From Marinobacter sp. SS21 (lineage in GTDB: Bacteria > Pseudomonadota > Gammaproteobacteria > Pseudomonadales > Oleiphilaceae), in assembly GCF_028369065.1 (NCBI RefSeq), contig NZ_JAQNDA010000002.1, positions 62,001 through 126,000 on the forward strand: DNA of 64,000 bases, read 5' to 3'. The position numbers and the translations under genes were made by a program. The notes beneath the pieces are model-generated. The model ran no database searches, was not told the DNA's origin, and worked only from the letters and a program-made list of their open reading frames with translations. This document shows, piece after piece, positions 57,304-64,000 of the stretch (positions are counted from its first letter, which is position 1; every line of letters starts with the position of its first letter).

Positions 57304-57540
57304 GTGATACCGGTGAAGTACTCGTCCTACGTGTTTTCGTTTTTCATGTCCCTGCTGATGTCGGGAATCATGTCACTGGTCATTTCCGCGTTTAACGTTG
57401 GCCTGGTTGACCACCTTGTGGCCATTTGGCTGAAGGCTTGGCTGTTTGCGTTTGCAGTCGCGCTGCCCACCATCATCATGGTCACTCCCCTGGTGAGAAA
57501 GTTGGTGGCGCTGCTTGTTTGCGATGGGAAGCAGTCCTGA
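57304..57540 (+). CDS. DUF2798 family small membrane protein
   Basis: A 78-residue protein with two membrane helices (about 9-30, SFFMSLLMSGIMSLVISAFN, and 40-68) and the family's F..S..MS..MS pattern and P-x-V-x-x-L-V end. Starts at GTG 57304 with AGGAG 9 nt upstream. Function unknown; it forms an operon with the DUF2938 gene 58 nt downstream. Confidence 0.85.
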   Translation: MIPVKYSSYVFSFFMSLLMSGIMSLVISAFNVGLVDHLVAIWLKAWLFAFAVALPTIIMVTPLVRKLVALLVCDGKQS

Positions 57541-57598
57541 AACACGGTTCAACGGGGCCTGGGTGGCTCCATAAGGGGGCAGGACGAGGAGACTCTCG

Positions 57599-58105
57599 AT
57601 GGAAATGTCCTATCTTTGGGGATCAGTCTTGGTGGGTATTGGCGCCACCTTGTTGATGGATGTCTGGGGTGTGATCCAGCGCCGGGTATTCAAAACGACC
57701 TCACTGGATTTTTGTTTGGTGGGACGCTGGTTGCTGTATATGCCGGAGGGACAGTTCCGGCATCCGCACATTGCCCGCGCAGAGCCAAAGCCGGCGGAGT
57801 GCGCAGTGGGCTGGGCGGCGCATTACCTGATTGGTGTCGCCTTCGCCTTTGTGCCGGTGATCGCCACAGCGGGACAGTGGCTCGAACAGCCTACTTTGGC
57901 GATCGCGCTATGGGTGGGGATTGGAACAGTGCTGTTTCCGCTCCTGGTCATGCAGCCTCTGTTAGGCCTGGGGTTTGCCGCGTCGCGTACCCCGAATCCG
58001 ACACAGGCGCGACTGAAAAGTCTGCTGACTCACACCCTCTTTGGCCTCTGGCTGTATGTCGCTGCGCTTCCCGTCAGTTTCTGGCTGATGTCTCAAGCCG
58101 GGTAG
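57599..58105 (+). CDS. DUF2938 family membrane protein
   Basis: A 168-residue protein with four membrane helices; family features include GIGATLLMDVWGVIQRR near 13-29, GRWLLYMPEGQFRHP near 42-56, the LIGVAFAF helix, and FPLLVMQPLLGLGFAASRTP near 113-132. AGGAG precedes ATG 57599. Function unknown; co-occurrence with DUF2798 under a divergent LysR gene suggests a regulated two-protein membrane unit. Confidence 0.85.
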   Translation: MEMSYLWGSVLVGIGATLLMDVWGVIQRRVFKTTSLDFCLVGRWLLYMPEGQFRHPHIARAEPKPAECAVGWAAHYLIGVAFAFVPVIATAGQWLEQPTLAIALWVGIGTVLFPLLVMQPLLGLGFAASRTPNPTQARLKSLLTHTLFGLWLYVAALPVSFWLMSQAG

Positions 58106-58135
58106 ACAGTTTGATGGCCCCTAACGTCGGTTTCG

Positions 58136-58942
58136 TTAGTGTTCGCGATCTTCGACATAGCGGTCCAGCCGCAACCGGTGCCGCTCATCAAACAGCTGGC
58201 GCAAGGTCAGCTGCGAGGCGACCAGGATGCCGATGCCGGTACCGGCGGCGATCAGCAGGATGATCAGGATCTGGTAGCTGACTGCGCTGATGGGGTCGGC
58301 ACCGGCCAGCAGTTGCCCGGTCATCATGCCGGGCAGGCTGACGATGCCACTGGCGGCCATCATGTTGATCACCGGGATCAGGCCCTGGCGAATGCCGTCG
58401 CGGCGGATGTCTTGGCAGGCTTGTGGCCAGGGTTCGCCAAGCGCCAGCCGCTGTTCCAGGATGGTCCGTTGCTGATGGGCGCCTTCGAGAATCCGGCTGA
58501 TGGTCAGGGCGATGGCGGTCATGGTGTTGCCCAGCATCATGCCCAGGAAGGGGATGGCGAAACGTGGGTGATACCACGGATCGTGGCCGATCATCACCAA
58601 CAGCGCCAGCAGGGTCAGTGTGAAGGAGCCGATGGCCATGGCGAACATACCGTCCCGCCATTCCCCCAGGCGGTGTCTGCGGTAGTGCTGTCGGGCCATC
58701 ACCTCGCGGCCGGCGGCAAGTAGCATGACTGCGGCAACCAACAGCACCCACCACACCGTGATGTTGTCAAACAACGCCTTCAGGATCAGCCCGATCAAGG
58801 CAAGTTGCAGGCTCATGCGGGCCATGCCAATCAGCAGACCGTTGGCACTGCGTTTGCTCATGGGCCGTACAAAACCGGCCACCGCCACCACAATCAACGC
58901 GGCGAGGCCCAGGTCGAGCAGACTGAGTTCAGGTCCATTCAC
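58136..58942 (-). CDS. fetB: FetB-type ABC permease (UPF0014), iron export
   Basis: A 268-residue membrane protein with about seven helices. Family features: RMSLQLALIGLILKALFD near 41-58, PFLGMMLGNTMTAIALTISR near 131-150, and GIVSLPGMMTGQLLAGADP near 198-216. With FetA it exports iron or relieves metal/peroxide stress. Its start lies 14 nt inside the end of fetA, so the two are translationally coupled. Confidence 0.92.
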   Translation of the reverse strand: MNGPELSLLDLGLAALIVVAVAGFVRPMSKRSANGLLIGMARMSLQLALIGLILKALFDNITVWWVLLVAAVMLLAAGREVMARQHYRRHRLGEWRDGMFAMAIGSFTLTLLALLVMIGHDPWYHPRFAIPFLGMMLGNTMTAIALTISRILEGAHQQRTILEQRLALGEPWPQACQDIRRDGIRQGLIPVINMMAASGIVSLPGMMTGQLLAGADPISAVSYQILIILLIAAGTGIGILVASQLTLRQLFDERHRLRLDRYVEDREH

Positions 58943-59540
58943 GGGTTGTTGCTCCTGTCTCGGTCACCTCACCATCCAGAATGCGCCAGTGCCGGTCCGC
59001 CAGGCGTTCGCGCTGGGCGGGGTCATGGCTGGTCATAATCAAGTGGCCCTGATGATGGCGGCACCAGTCCGTCAGTAACGCCTCCACCAGCAGGGTGGTG
59101 TCGGAATCCAGGTTGGCGCAGGGTTCATCGAGCAGCAGCACCTTGGGTGATCGGTCCAGGGCTCTCAGCAGGGCCAGGCGTTGTTTCTCGCCGCTGGACA
59201 GTTGCTGGGGATCGCGGCTGAGAATGGCTTCGCTGAGCCCGATGTGGCTCAGCGGCGCCGTTTCCGGCGAGTGAAAATGCTCGGACACCCGGTGATGCCA
59301 CCAATGGCTGTCTGCCGCCACCAGCATCACCTGTTGACGCCATTGCGGGGCGCTGACGTCGAGGCTCGATTGCTGATCCAGCACGAGGTGCCCCTGCCAG
59401 GGGACGAGGTCGGCAAGCGCCCGCAGAAAATGGGTTTTTCCGGACCCGGACGGCCCTTGCACCAGCACCCGTTCGCCGGCAAGAACCCGAAGCTGGTCGG
59501 CCCGGATGAGGTCGGTTGTGAGTGATTTTACATCGAGCAT
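58929..59540 (-). CDS. fetA: FetA-type ABC transporter ATP-binding protein
   Basis: A 203-residue ATPase: Walker A GPSGSGKTH near 34, signature LSSGEKQRLALLRAL near 116 (LSSGE instead of LSGGE), Walker B VLLLDEPCANLD near 134, H-loop TSHD. Short length and pairing with FetB define it. First gene of the fetAB pair. Confidence 0.9.
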   Translation of the reverse strand: MLDVKSLTTDLIRADQLRVLAGERVLVQGPSGSGKTHFLRALADLVPWQGHLVLDQQSSLDVSAPQWRQQVMLVAADSHWWHHRVSEHFHSPETAPLSHIGLSEAILSRDPQQLSSGEKQRLALLRALDRSPKVLLLDEPCANLDSDTTLLVEALLTDWCRHHQGHLIMTSHDPAQRERLADRHWRILDGEVTETGATTREWT

Positions 59541-59580
59541 GAATCAGGGTGGCCGGCTGCTGGGAAGTGGTGGCGGGATT

Positions 59581-60423
59581 CTAGCACGTACTCCCACGTT
59601 GGCAGGGATATCGAGAGGGCTTCGTGGCGGCTTGGGGGGCGTGTGTGGCTTCCCGCGTATAACGGTCCAGAAACGATCGGTAGTCTGGCAGTTGGCCGGA
59701 GCGAATGGCCAATTCGTAGCGTGGAATCAAGGCGGCCGCCACGGCCTTGGAAAACACCGGATAGGCCTGGGTTGGGGGTTCTGGCAGCGGCAGCAGTCTG
59801 ATCTGATCCTCCAGGCCCAGCTGGTGCACCTTAAAACGCAGCACCTCGATGTCCGGGTTGTAGGTGGCATCGATCCGATTGGTCAGTAACCGGCGCAAAT
59901 TGCGTTCCACCGAATTGCCTCCGGTGATCGGCGATTGGATCAGCCCGTGATGGGCAAGGATCGGTGACACGTAGGCGTCCTGCCAAACGCCGATGCGAAA
60001 GCCGGCCAGGTCGGCGATCGATTCGATTCGGCTCAGGGGCGACTCGTCACGAACCGCGATGCCAGCCTGGGCCGCATAGAGCGAGGTTTTTGGGTACTGA
60101 AACTTGCGCGCCCGTTCCGGCGTTCTGGCCAGGAACAACGCAATGTCCACCTCACCGTGCTCCAGTGAATGGAGCAGCCGTGAGATCGGGTAATCCCGAA
60201 ACACAAAGTCCTCCATCCCCATCCGTTGCAGCACCATGCGGAAGTACTCCACTCCCGCGCCGGAGGGGCGCTGATCCCGGCCGACAAAGACATGAGGTTC
60301 CGCCGCGAAAGTGCCGATACGTAAGATGTCTCCCTGGGACTGGAGCGAGCAGCCGGCCAATGCAAGGACGATCAGCAGGCCGGACAACCGGCAGCGGTAG
60401 ATGTTGGGCTTGTGGCGAGGCAT
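59581..60423 (-). CDS. Periplasmic solute-binding-like lipoprotein
   Basis: A 280-residue protein with a lipobox (LALAGC, Cys near 25) followed by a bacterial SBP family 3-like fold (ILRIGTFAAEPHVFVGRDQR, ARTPERARKFQYPKTSLYAA, ADLAGFRIGVWQDAYVSPIL near 150). No permease or ATPase for it is adjacent, so it may be an orphan receptor for sensing or an enzyme-like family member. ATG 60423 is chosen; the longer frame to 60513 lacks a signal-peptide start. Divergent from the PhoD gene. Confidence 0.8.
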   Translation of the reverse strand: MPRHKPNIYRCRLSGLLIVLALAGCSLQSQGDILRIGTFAAEPHVFVGRDQRPSGAGVEYFRMVLQRMGMEDFVFRDYPISRLLHSLEHGEVDIALFLARTPERARKFQYPKTSLYAAQAGIAVRDESPLSRIESIADLAGFRIGVWQDAYVSPILAHHGLIQSPITGGNSVERNLRRLLTNRIDATYNPDIEVLRFKVHQLGLEDQIRLLPLPEPPTQAYPVFSKAVAAALIPRYELAIRSGQLPDYRSFLDRYTREATHAPQAATKPSRYPCQRGSTC

Positions 60424-60514
60424 CGTCGTGTGTGGTCCTTCTGTCAGGACATCGGCATTGATGCCGGAAGTATAGGCAATAAACAAGGGCTCTGAATGGC
60501 AGAATCGTGACAAC

Positions 60515-60589
60515 CTGTCATTCCCTCTTGATAAATGACGTTAAACTGTCACATTCTATGTGTACGTTTGTCCCATTTCTTTCTGTCAG
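60515..60589 (+). promoter_or_regulatory. Cluster of Pho-box-like half sites upstream of phoD
   Basis: Three CTGTCA hexamers occur at 60515-60520 (CTGTCAT), 60546-60551 (CTGTCAC) and 60583-60588 (CTGTCAG) just before a phosphatase gene. The canonical box needs two such 7-mers 11 bp apart, and these are 31 and 37 bp apart, so PhoB control is only suggested. Confidence 0.3.
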
Positions 60590-60605
60590 GCGTTGGGGTA
60601 GTACC

Positions 60606-62345
60606 ATGGATAATCGACGAAGAAACGTGCTCAAAGGATTGGCGGCGGCCTCTCTCAGTACCACGCTGGTTGCCTGCAAGGGCACCGCCGATGGTCGTGC
60701 CGGGCCAGGAGACAACAGTGAGCCTGTGGTGCCCGGCGATCCTTCGGCGCCGGTGCCGGTAGCGTTCAATCATGGCGTCGCTTCCGGCGACCCGCTGGCG
60801 GACCGGGTGATCCTGTGGACCCGGGTGACGCCGACGGCTGATCTGCCACGCAATGTGGCCGCCGTTGCGGTGGAGCTGGTGGTCGGCCGTGATCCCGAGC
60901 TGCGCGACGTGGTCCATCGCTACCAGTGCGAAACCACCGCCGAGCGGGATTTCTGTGTCAAGGTGGATGCCGATGGCCTGACCCCGGACAGTTGGTACTA
61001 CTATCAGTTCAGCGTGGGCGCGGAGCGCTCGCCGGTCGGCCGAACCCGGACCTTTCCGGCCGCCGGTACCCCGGCACAGCGGAGCCGGTTCGCGGTGGTG
61101 TCCTGCTCCAACTTCGCCCATGGCCTGTTTTCCGTCTACCGGGCGGTGGCGCAACAACCTGACCTGGACTTTGTCCTCCACCTGGGCGACTACCTCTACG
61201 AATACGGTGCCGGCGAATACGGCAGTTTCCCCGGGCGGGAGCCTGAGCCCGCCCATGAAATGGTGTCCCTGGACGACTACCGTCAGCGCCACGCCCAGTA
61301 CAAGACCGACGGCGAGCTTCAGAGCGTGCATCAGCAACTCCCCATGATCTGCATTTGGGACGATCACGAATTCGCCAACGACAGTTACCGCGACGGCGCG
61401 GAGAACCACACCGAGGCCAGCGAGGGAAGCTGGACGGAGCGCAAGGTGGCGGCCATTCGCGCCTATTTCGAGTGGATGCCCATACGCCAGCTGCCGGTGG
61501 ACAACCAGCGCCTGTGGCGCCGGTTCGCCTTTGGCGACCTGATGGACCTGTTCATGCTGGACACCCGCCTGGAGGGGCGTGATGCCCAGGTGGACAACCC
61601 AGTCTCCGGCGAACGCAATAACCCAGACCGTCATCTGATCAGCGAACAGCAGATGCAATGGCTGCAGGAGGGATTGACCACGTCCACCTCGCAGTGGCGG
61701 ATGATCGGTCAGCAAGTGATGTTCGCCGAATTGAATGTAGCACGAACCCTCATCGAGGCGGACACGCTGGGCTTGCCCCAGCCGTCCCGGCTCAACGACC
61801 AGCTGGCGGTGCTGAATGTCGATCAGTGGGATGGCTACGTTGCCGATCGCGACCGAATTCTCACCACCCTGCACGAACAGGGCATCGACAATACCGTCAT
61901 CCTCACCGGCGACATTCACACCTCCTGGGCCAACGAAATCTACCGGGACAGCTCACTAATTGGCGGTGCCTTGACGTCGCCGGTGGCCGCCGAGTTCGTG
62001 ACGCCCTCGGTGACCTCTCCTGGGCTGGAGGCGTTCCTCAGTGAGACCGGGGCTGACCTCGCTGCGGCAGCGGTACGCATTGCCAATCCCCACATGAAGT
62101 ACGTCGAACTCAAGTCCCGCGGCTATATGTTGGTGGATGTGACCCGTGAGCGCGCCCAGGCCGAGTACTACTACGTGGCCAGTGCCACCGAGCAGGACCG
62201 GCTCGGCGAGCTGGATGCCGCCAAGACCAAAGTGGTGGGCGTAGACAGCGGCAGCAGTGAGATCTATCAGGACCGCCCGCTGTCTTCGCCGCGTGCGGTG
62301 CGCACGGCGCTGTTTCAGCCCCGGGTTCCAGTGCAAGTCAGTTAA
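60606..62345 (+). CDS. phoD: Alkaline phosphatase D family protein (PhoD), Tat-exported
   Basis: A 579-residue secreted phosphodiesterase/phosphatase. The twin-arginine signal is NRRRNVLKGLAAA at residues 3-15. The PhoD N-terminal domain has FNHGVASGDPLADRVILWTR near 54, and the catalytic metallophosphatase domain has LHLGDYLYEYG near 193, CIWDDHEFANDSY near 249 and LTGDIHTSW near 434, which carry the Fe/Ca ligands. It releases phosphate from organic phosphate outside the cytoplasm. The frame opens further upstream but ATG 60606 begins the Tat signal. A PhoX-like gene follows 12 nt later. Confidence 0.93.
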   Translation: MDNRRRNVLKGLAAASLSTTLVACKGTADGRAGPGDNSEPVVPGDPSAPVPVAFNHGVASGDPLADRVILWTRVTPTADLPRNVAAVAVELVVGRDPELRDVVHRYQCETTAERDFCVKVDADGLTPDSWYYYQFSVGAERSPVGRTRTFPAAGTPAQRSRFAVVSCSNFAHGLFSVYRAVAQQPDLDFVLHLGDYLYEYGAGEYGSFPGREPEPAHEMVSLDDYRQRHAQYKTDGELQSVHQQLPMICIWDDHEFANDSYRDGAENHTEASEGSWTERKVAAIRAYFEWMPIRQLPVDNQRLWRRFAFGDLMDLFMLDTRLEGRDAQVDNPVSGERNNPDRHLISEQQMQWLQEGLTTSTSQWRMIGQQVMFAELNVARTLIEADTLGLPQPSRLNDQLAVLNVDQWDGYVADRDRILTTLHEQGIDNTVILTGDIHTSWANEIYRDSSLIGGALTSPVAAEFVTPSVTSPGLEAFLSETGADLAAAAVRIANPHMKYVELKSRGYMLVDVTRERAQAEYYYVASATEQDRLGELDAAKTKVVGVDSGSSEIYQDRPLSSPRAVRTALFQPRVPVQVS

Positions 62346-62357
62346 TTGGAGACAACC

Positions 62358-63818
62358 ATGACCAAGACGTCGAGCCTGAACCAGGCTCAGGGTAAAAACA
62401 TGGCCATTCGTGGCTGGAACCGGCGGGAGTTCCTGCGCTCCATGTTCTATACCGCCGGGGCGGTGGGATCCACCGCCTGGCTGAGTGCTTGCGGTGGCGA
62501 CGCAGGTACGACAGATTCGGCCATTGCACCGGGGGACAAACCGCTGCCCGGTGGCCCGGGCTTGCCTCCCGAGGTGCCTGCGCCGCTAACGGGCCGATTT
62601 GCCAATCTGGGGCCACTGGAGGAGGCCGACCGATATGGGGTACGGTCGCCCGCCGGCTTCACCACCCGGGTGGTGGCCATCAACCATGAGTTGCCCCAGC
62701 CCACCGGCATGGCGGCCGAAGGCCCCCAGACCGGTGGCATTGGCAACCGGCCCTGGCATATGTTTCCCGATGGCGCAGGTGTGGTGCCTCGGGACAACGG
62801 TGGCTGGATCTACATCAGTAACAGTGAAGTACCTGGTATCGGTACCATCGGCTTCCTCTATCCGGCGCTGTCGGGCCTGGCGAACGCAGCCGAGGCGCTG
62901 GTGCCTGGCCTGGCCCAGGTCGGCACCCTGGTGTTCGATCCGGACGGCACCATCGTGGATTCCTATACCATCCTGAGCGGCACCACCTTCAATTGCGCCG
63001 GGTGCGTCACACCCTGGCAGACCTGGTTGTCCTGCGAGGAGTTTCCCAATGGCCAGGTCTGGGAATGTGACCCGTTCCAGGCGGGGGAGGGCCTGGCCCG
63101 GCCGACGCTGGGCTTCTTCTCCCACGAAGCCATCGCCATCGACCCCAACCAGCGCCGGCTTTACCTGACCGAGGACATGCCCGACGGCCGTTTCTATCGC
63201 TGGATTCCCGATCCCGCCGATTGGCCAGAAGGCGCAGACCGGGCCGCGCTCCAAGCCGGAAGGTTGCAAGTGATGGCCGTGGCCGGCGACGGAGTTGCCG
63301 GCGCCCTGACGGCCCCCCAGCCGATCCGCTGGATCGACGCCCGTAACCCCCACCAACCCCAGAACGAGAACCGCATCCCTGAATCCACCGTCTTCGATGG
63401 TGGCGAGGGGGTCTGGTACTTCAACGGTATCGTCTACTTCGCCACCAAGGGCGATGACCGTATCTGGGCGCTTGATGTGATCAATCAGACCATTGAAATC
63501 ATTTACGACCGGGCTACCGCCGAAGCGCCCAATAACATCCTGTCCGGGGTCGACAACCTGTTTGTTACCAATCAGGGCGATGTGCTGGTGGCCGAGGATG
63601 GCGGCGATATGCAGATTGTGGCCATACTGCCGGACCGCACCCTCAAACCCATTGTCCAGGTGGTGGGGCAGGACGCCTCCGAGATTGCCGGGGTGGCGTT
63701 CTCGCCCGATGGTCGCCGTATGTACTTTACCTCCGACCGCGGTGGTCGCGATGGCCGGGGCGGATTTACCAATGGCTTGGGGATGGTGTACGAGGTCTTG
63801 CTGCCGCAGAACCTGTAG
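62358..63818 (+). CDS. PhoX-family (DUF839) phosphatase-like protein, Tat-exported
   Basis: A 486-residue protein with a Tat signal NRREFLRSMF near 22-31. The mature part shows the DUF839/PhoX beta-propeller pattern: GWIYISNSEVPG near 148, CAGCVTPWQTWLSCEE near 212 with clustered Cys, HEAIAIDPNQRRLYLTEDM near 255 and VAFSPDGRRMYFTSDRGG near 449. PhoX enzymes are calcium/iron alkaline phosphatases. TTG 62346 opens the frame, but ATG 62358 has GGAG 7 nt upstream. It is in one operon with phoD. Confidence 0.87.
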   Translation: MTKTSSLNQAQGKNMAIRGWNRREFLRSMFYTAGAVGSTAWLSACGGDAGTTDSAIAPGDKPLPGGPGLPPEVPAPLTGRFANLGPLEEADRYGVRSPAGFTTRVVAINHELPQPTGMAAEGPQTGGIGNRPWHMFPDGAGVVPRDNGGWIYISNSEVPGIGTIGFLYPALSGLANAAEALVPGLAQVGTLVFDPDGTIVDSYTILSGTTFNCAGCVTPWQTWLSCEEFPNGQVWECDPFQAGEGLARPTLGFFSHEAIAIDPNQRRLYLTEDMPDGRFYRWIPDPADWPEGADRAALQAGRLQVMAVAGDGVAGALTAPQPIRWIDARNPHQPQNENRIPESTVFDGGEGVWYFNGIVYFATKGDDRIWALDVINQTIEIIYDRATAEAPNNILSGVDNLFVTNQGDVLVAEDGGDMQIVAILPDRTLKPIVQVVGQDASEIAGVAFSPDGRRMYFTSDRGGRDGRGGFTNGLGMVYEVLLPQNL

Positions 63819-63831
63819 CGGTGCTGCGGCG

Positions 63832-63859
63832 CAGACGGCGGGTACATTCCCGCCGTCTG
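63832..63859. terminator. Hairpin after the phoD-phoX operon
   Basis: Perfect 11-bp stem CAGACGGCGGG / CCCGCCGTCTG with a 6-nt loop. There is no T-run. It lies between convergent genes. Confidence 0.55.
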
Positions 63860-63905
63860 GTGCAGGGAGGCCGGGGCCAGCAGGCGGCTCCGGCCGGCGG
63901 GTGGA

Positions 63906-64000
63906 CTACTGGGTAATCGGCGACAGGTAATTTAACCGCAGACTACCTGGCGGAATCTCCAGCTGCAGCCGGGTGTCGGCGCTCACCGCGACGTTGGCGA
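63906..64000 (-). CDS. C-terminal end of an unidentified gene, cut by the window edge
   Basis: A minus-strand frame runs in from the window edge and ends at TAG (63906-63908). The last 30 residues include SADTRLQLEIPPGSLRLNYL and end SPITQ. It follows a terminator hairpin and reads like a real protein end; the family cannot be named from this fragment. Confidence 0.5.
   Translation of the reverse strand, partial: ANVAVSADTRLQLEIPPGSLRLNYLSPITQ

Overview
The window looks like chromosome of a high-GC marine gammaproteobacterium of the Marinobacter / Alcanivorax / Halomonas / Pseudomonas kind. This is inferred from gene families (PqiABC, DUF2897, FetAB, EfpL, PycAB with a divergent LysR gene, an SdsA1-type alkylsulfatase, a DddD-type DMSP lyase) and not from any rRNA or marker gene; the genus is not resolved. 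I saw no tRNA, rRNA, CRISPR array, insertion sequence or prophage. Genes are dense on both strands. Most very long frames antisense to real genes are GC-rich shadows and are not annotated.

Layout. 0-10 kb: a Cache-type chemoreceptor, a decayed flavin monooxygenase tail, small conserved proteins, a cold-shock protein, an MBL hydrolase, catalase-peroxidase KatG, and two exported proteins of unknown function. 10-16 kb: beta-carbonic anhydrase, two-subunit pyruvate carboxylase (PycB, PycA) and a divergent LysR regulator, a coherent anaplerotic CO2-fixing group; then DUF2897 and a Tag-like DNA glycosylase. 16.4-24.9 kb: the most striking locus, a complete dddD / dddT-dddB-dddC-dddR cluster for import and cleavage of dimethylsulfoniopropionate (DMSP) to dimethyl sulfide (DMS) plus a C3 unit that is oxidised to acetyl-CoA. 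25-35 kb: lipid and surfactant catabolism, with a lipoprotein alkylsulfatase, two AraC regulators, an acyl-CoA synthetase, a secreted lipase and a secreted serine hydrolase.

35-41 kb: PqiABC envelope lipid-transport operon, an Atm1-type ABC exporter, a cytochrome P460-like protein. 42-54 kb: a second acyl-CoA ligase; an operon of TAXI-type TRAP receptor, fused TRAP permease, 3-oxoadipate-type CoA-transferase (two subunits) and a permease of unrecognised family; then a convergent acyl-CoA dehydrogenase/crotonase pair with a divergent GlxA-type regulator. Together these look like uptake, CoA activation and beta-oxidation of an unidentified carboxylate. 53.7-64 kb: EfpL, a second chemoreceptor, a LysR/DUF2798/DUF2938 trio, FetAB metal exporter, a solute-binding lipoprotein, and a tandem of Tat-exported PhoD and PhoX-like phosphatases, ending in the C-terminus of an unidentified gene cut by the window edge.

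The combined picture is a marine heterotroph equipped for algal osmolytes (DMSP), lipids, sulfate esters and organic phosphate. All functional names are from residue patterns read by eye and gene order; no database search was run.
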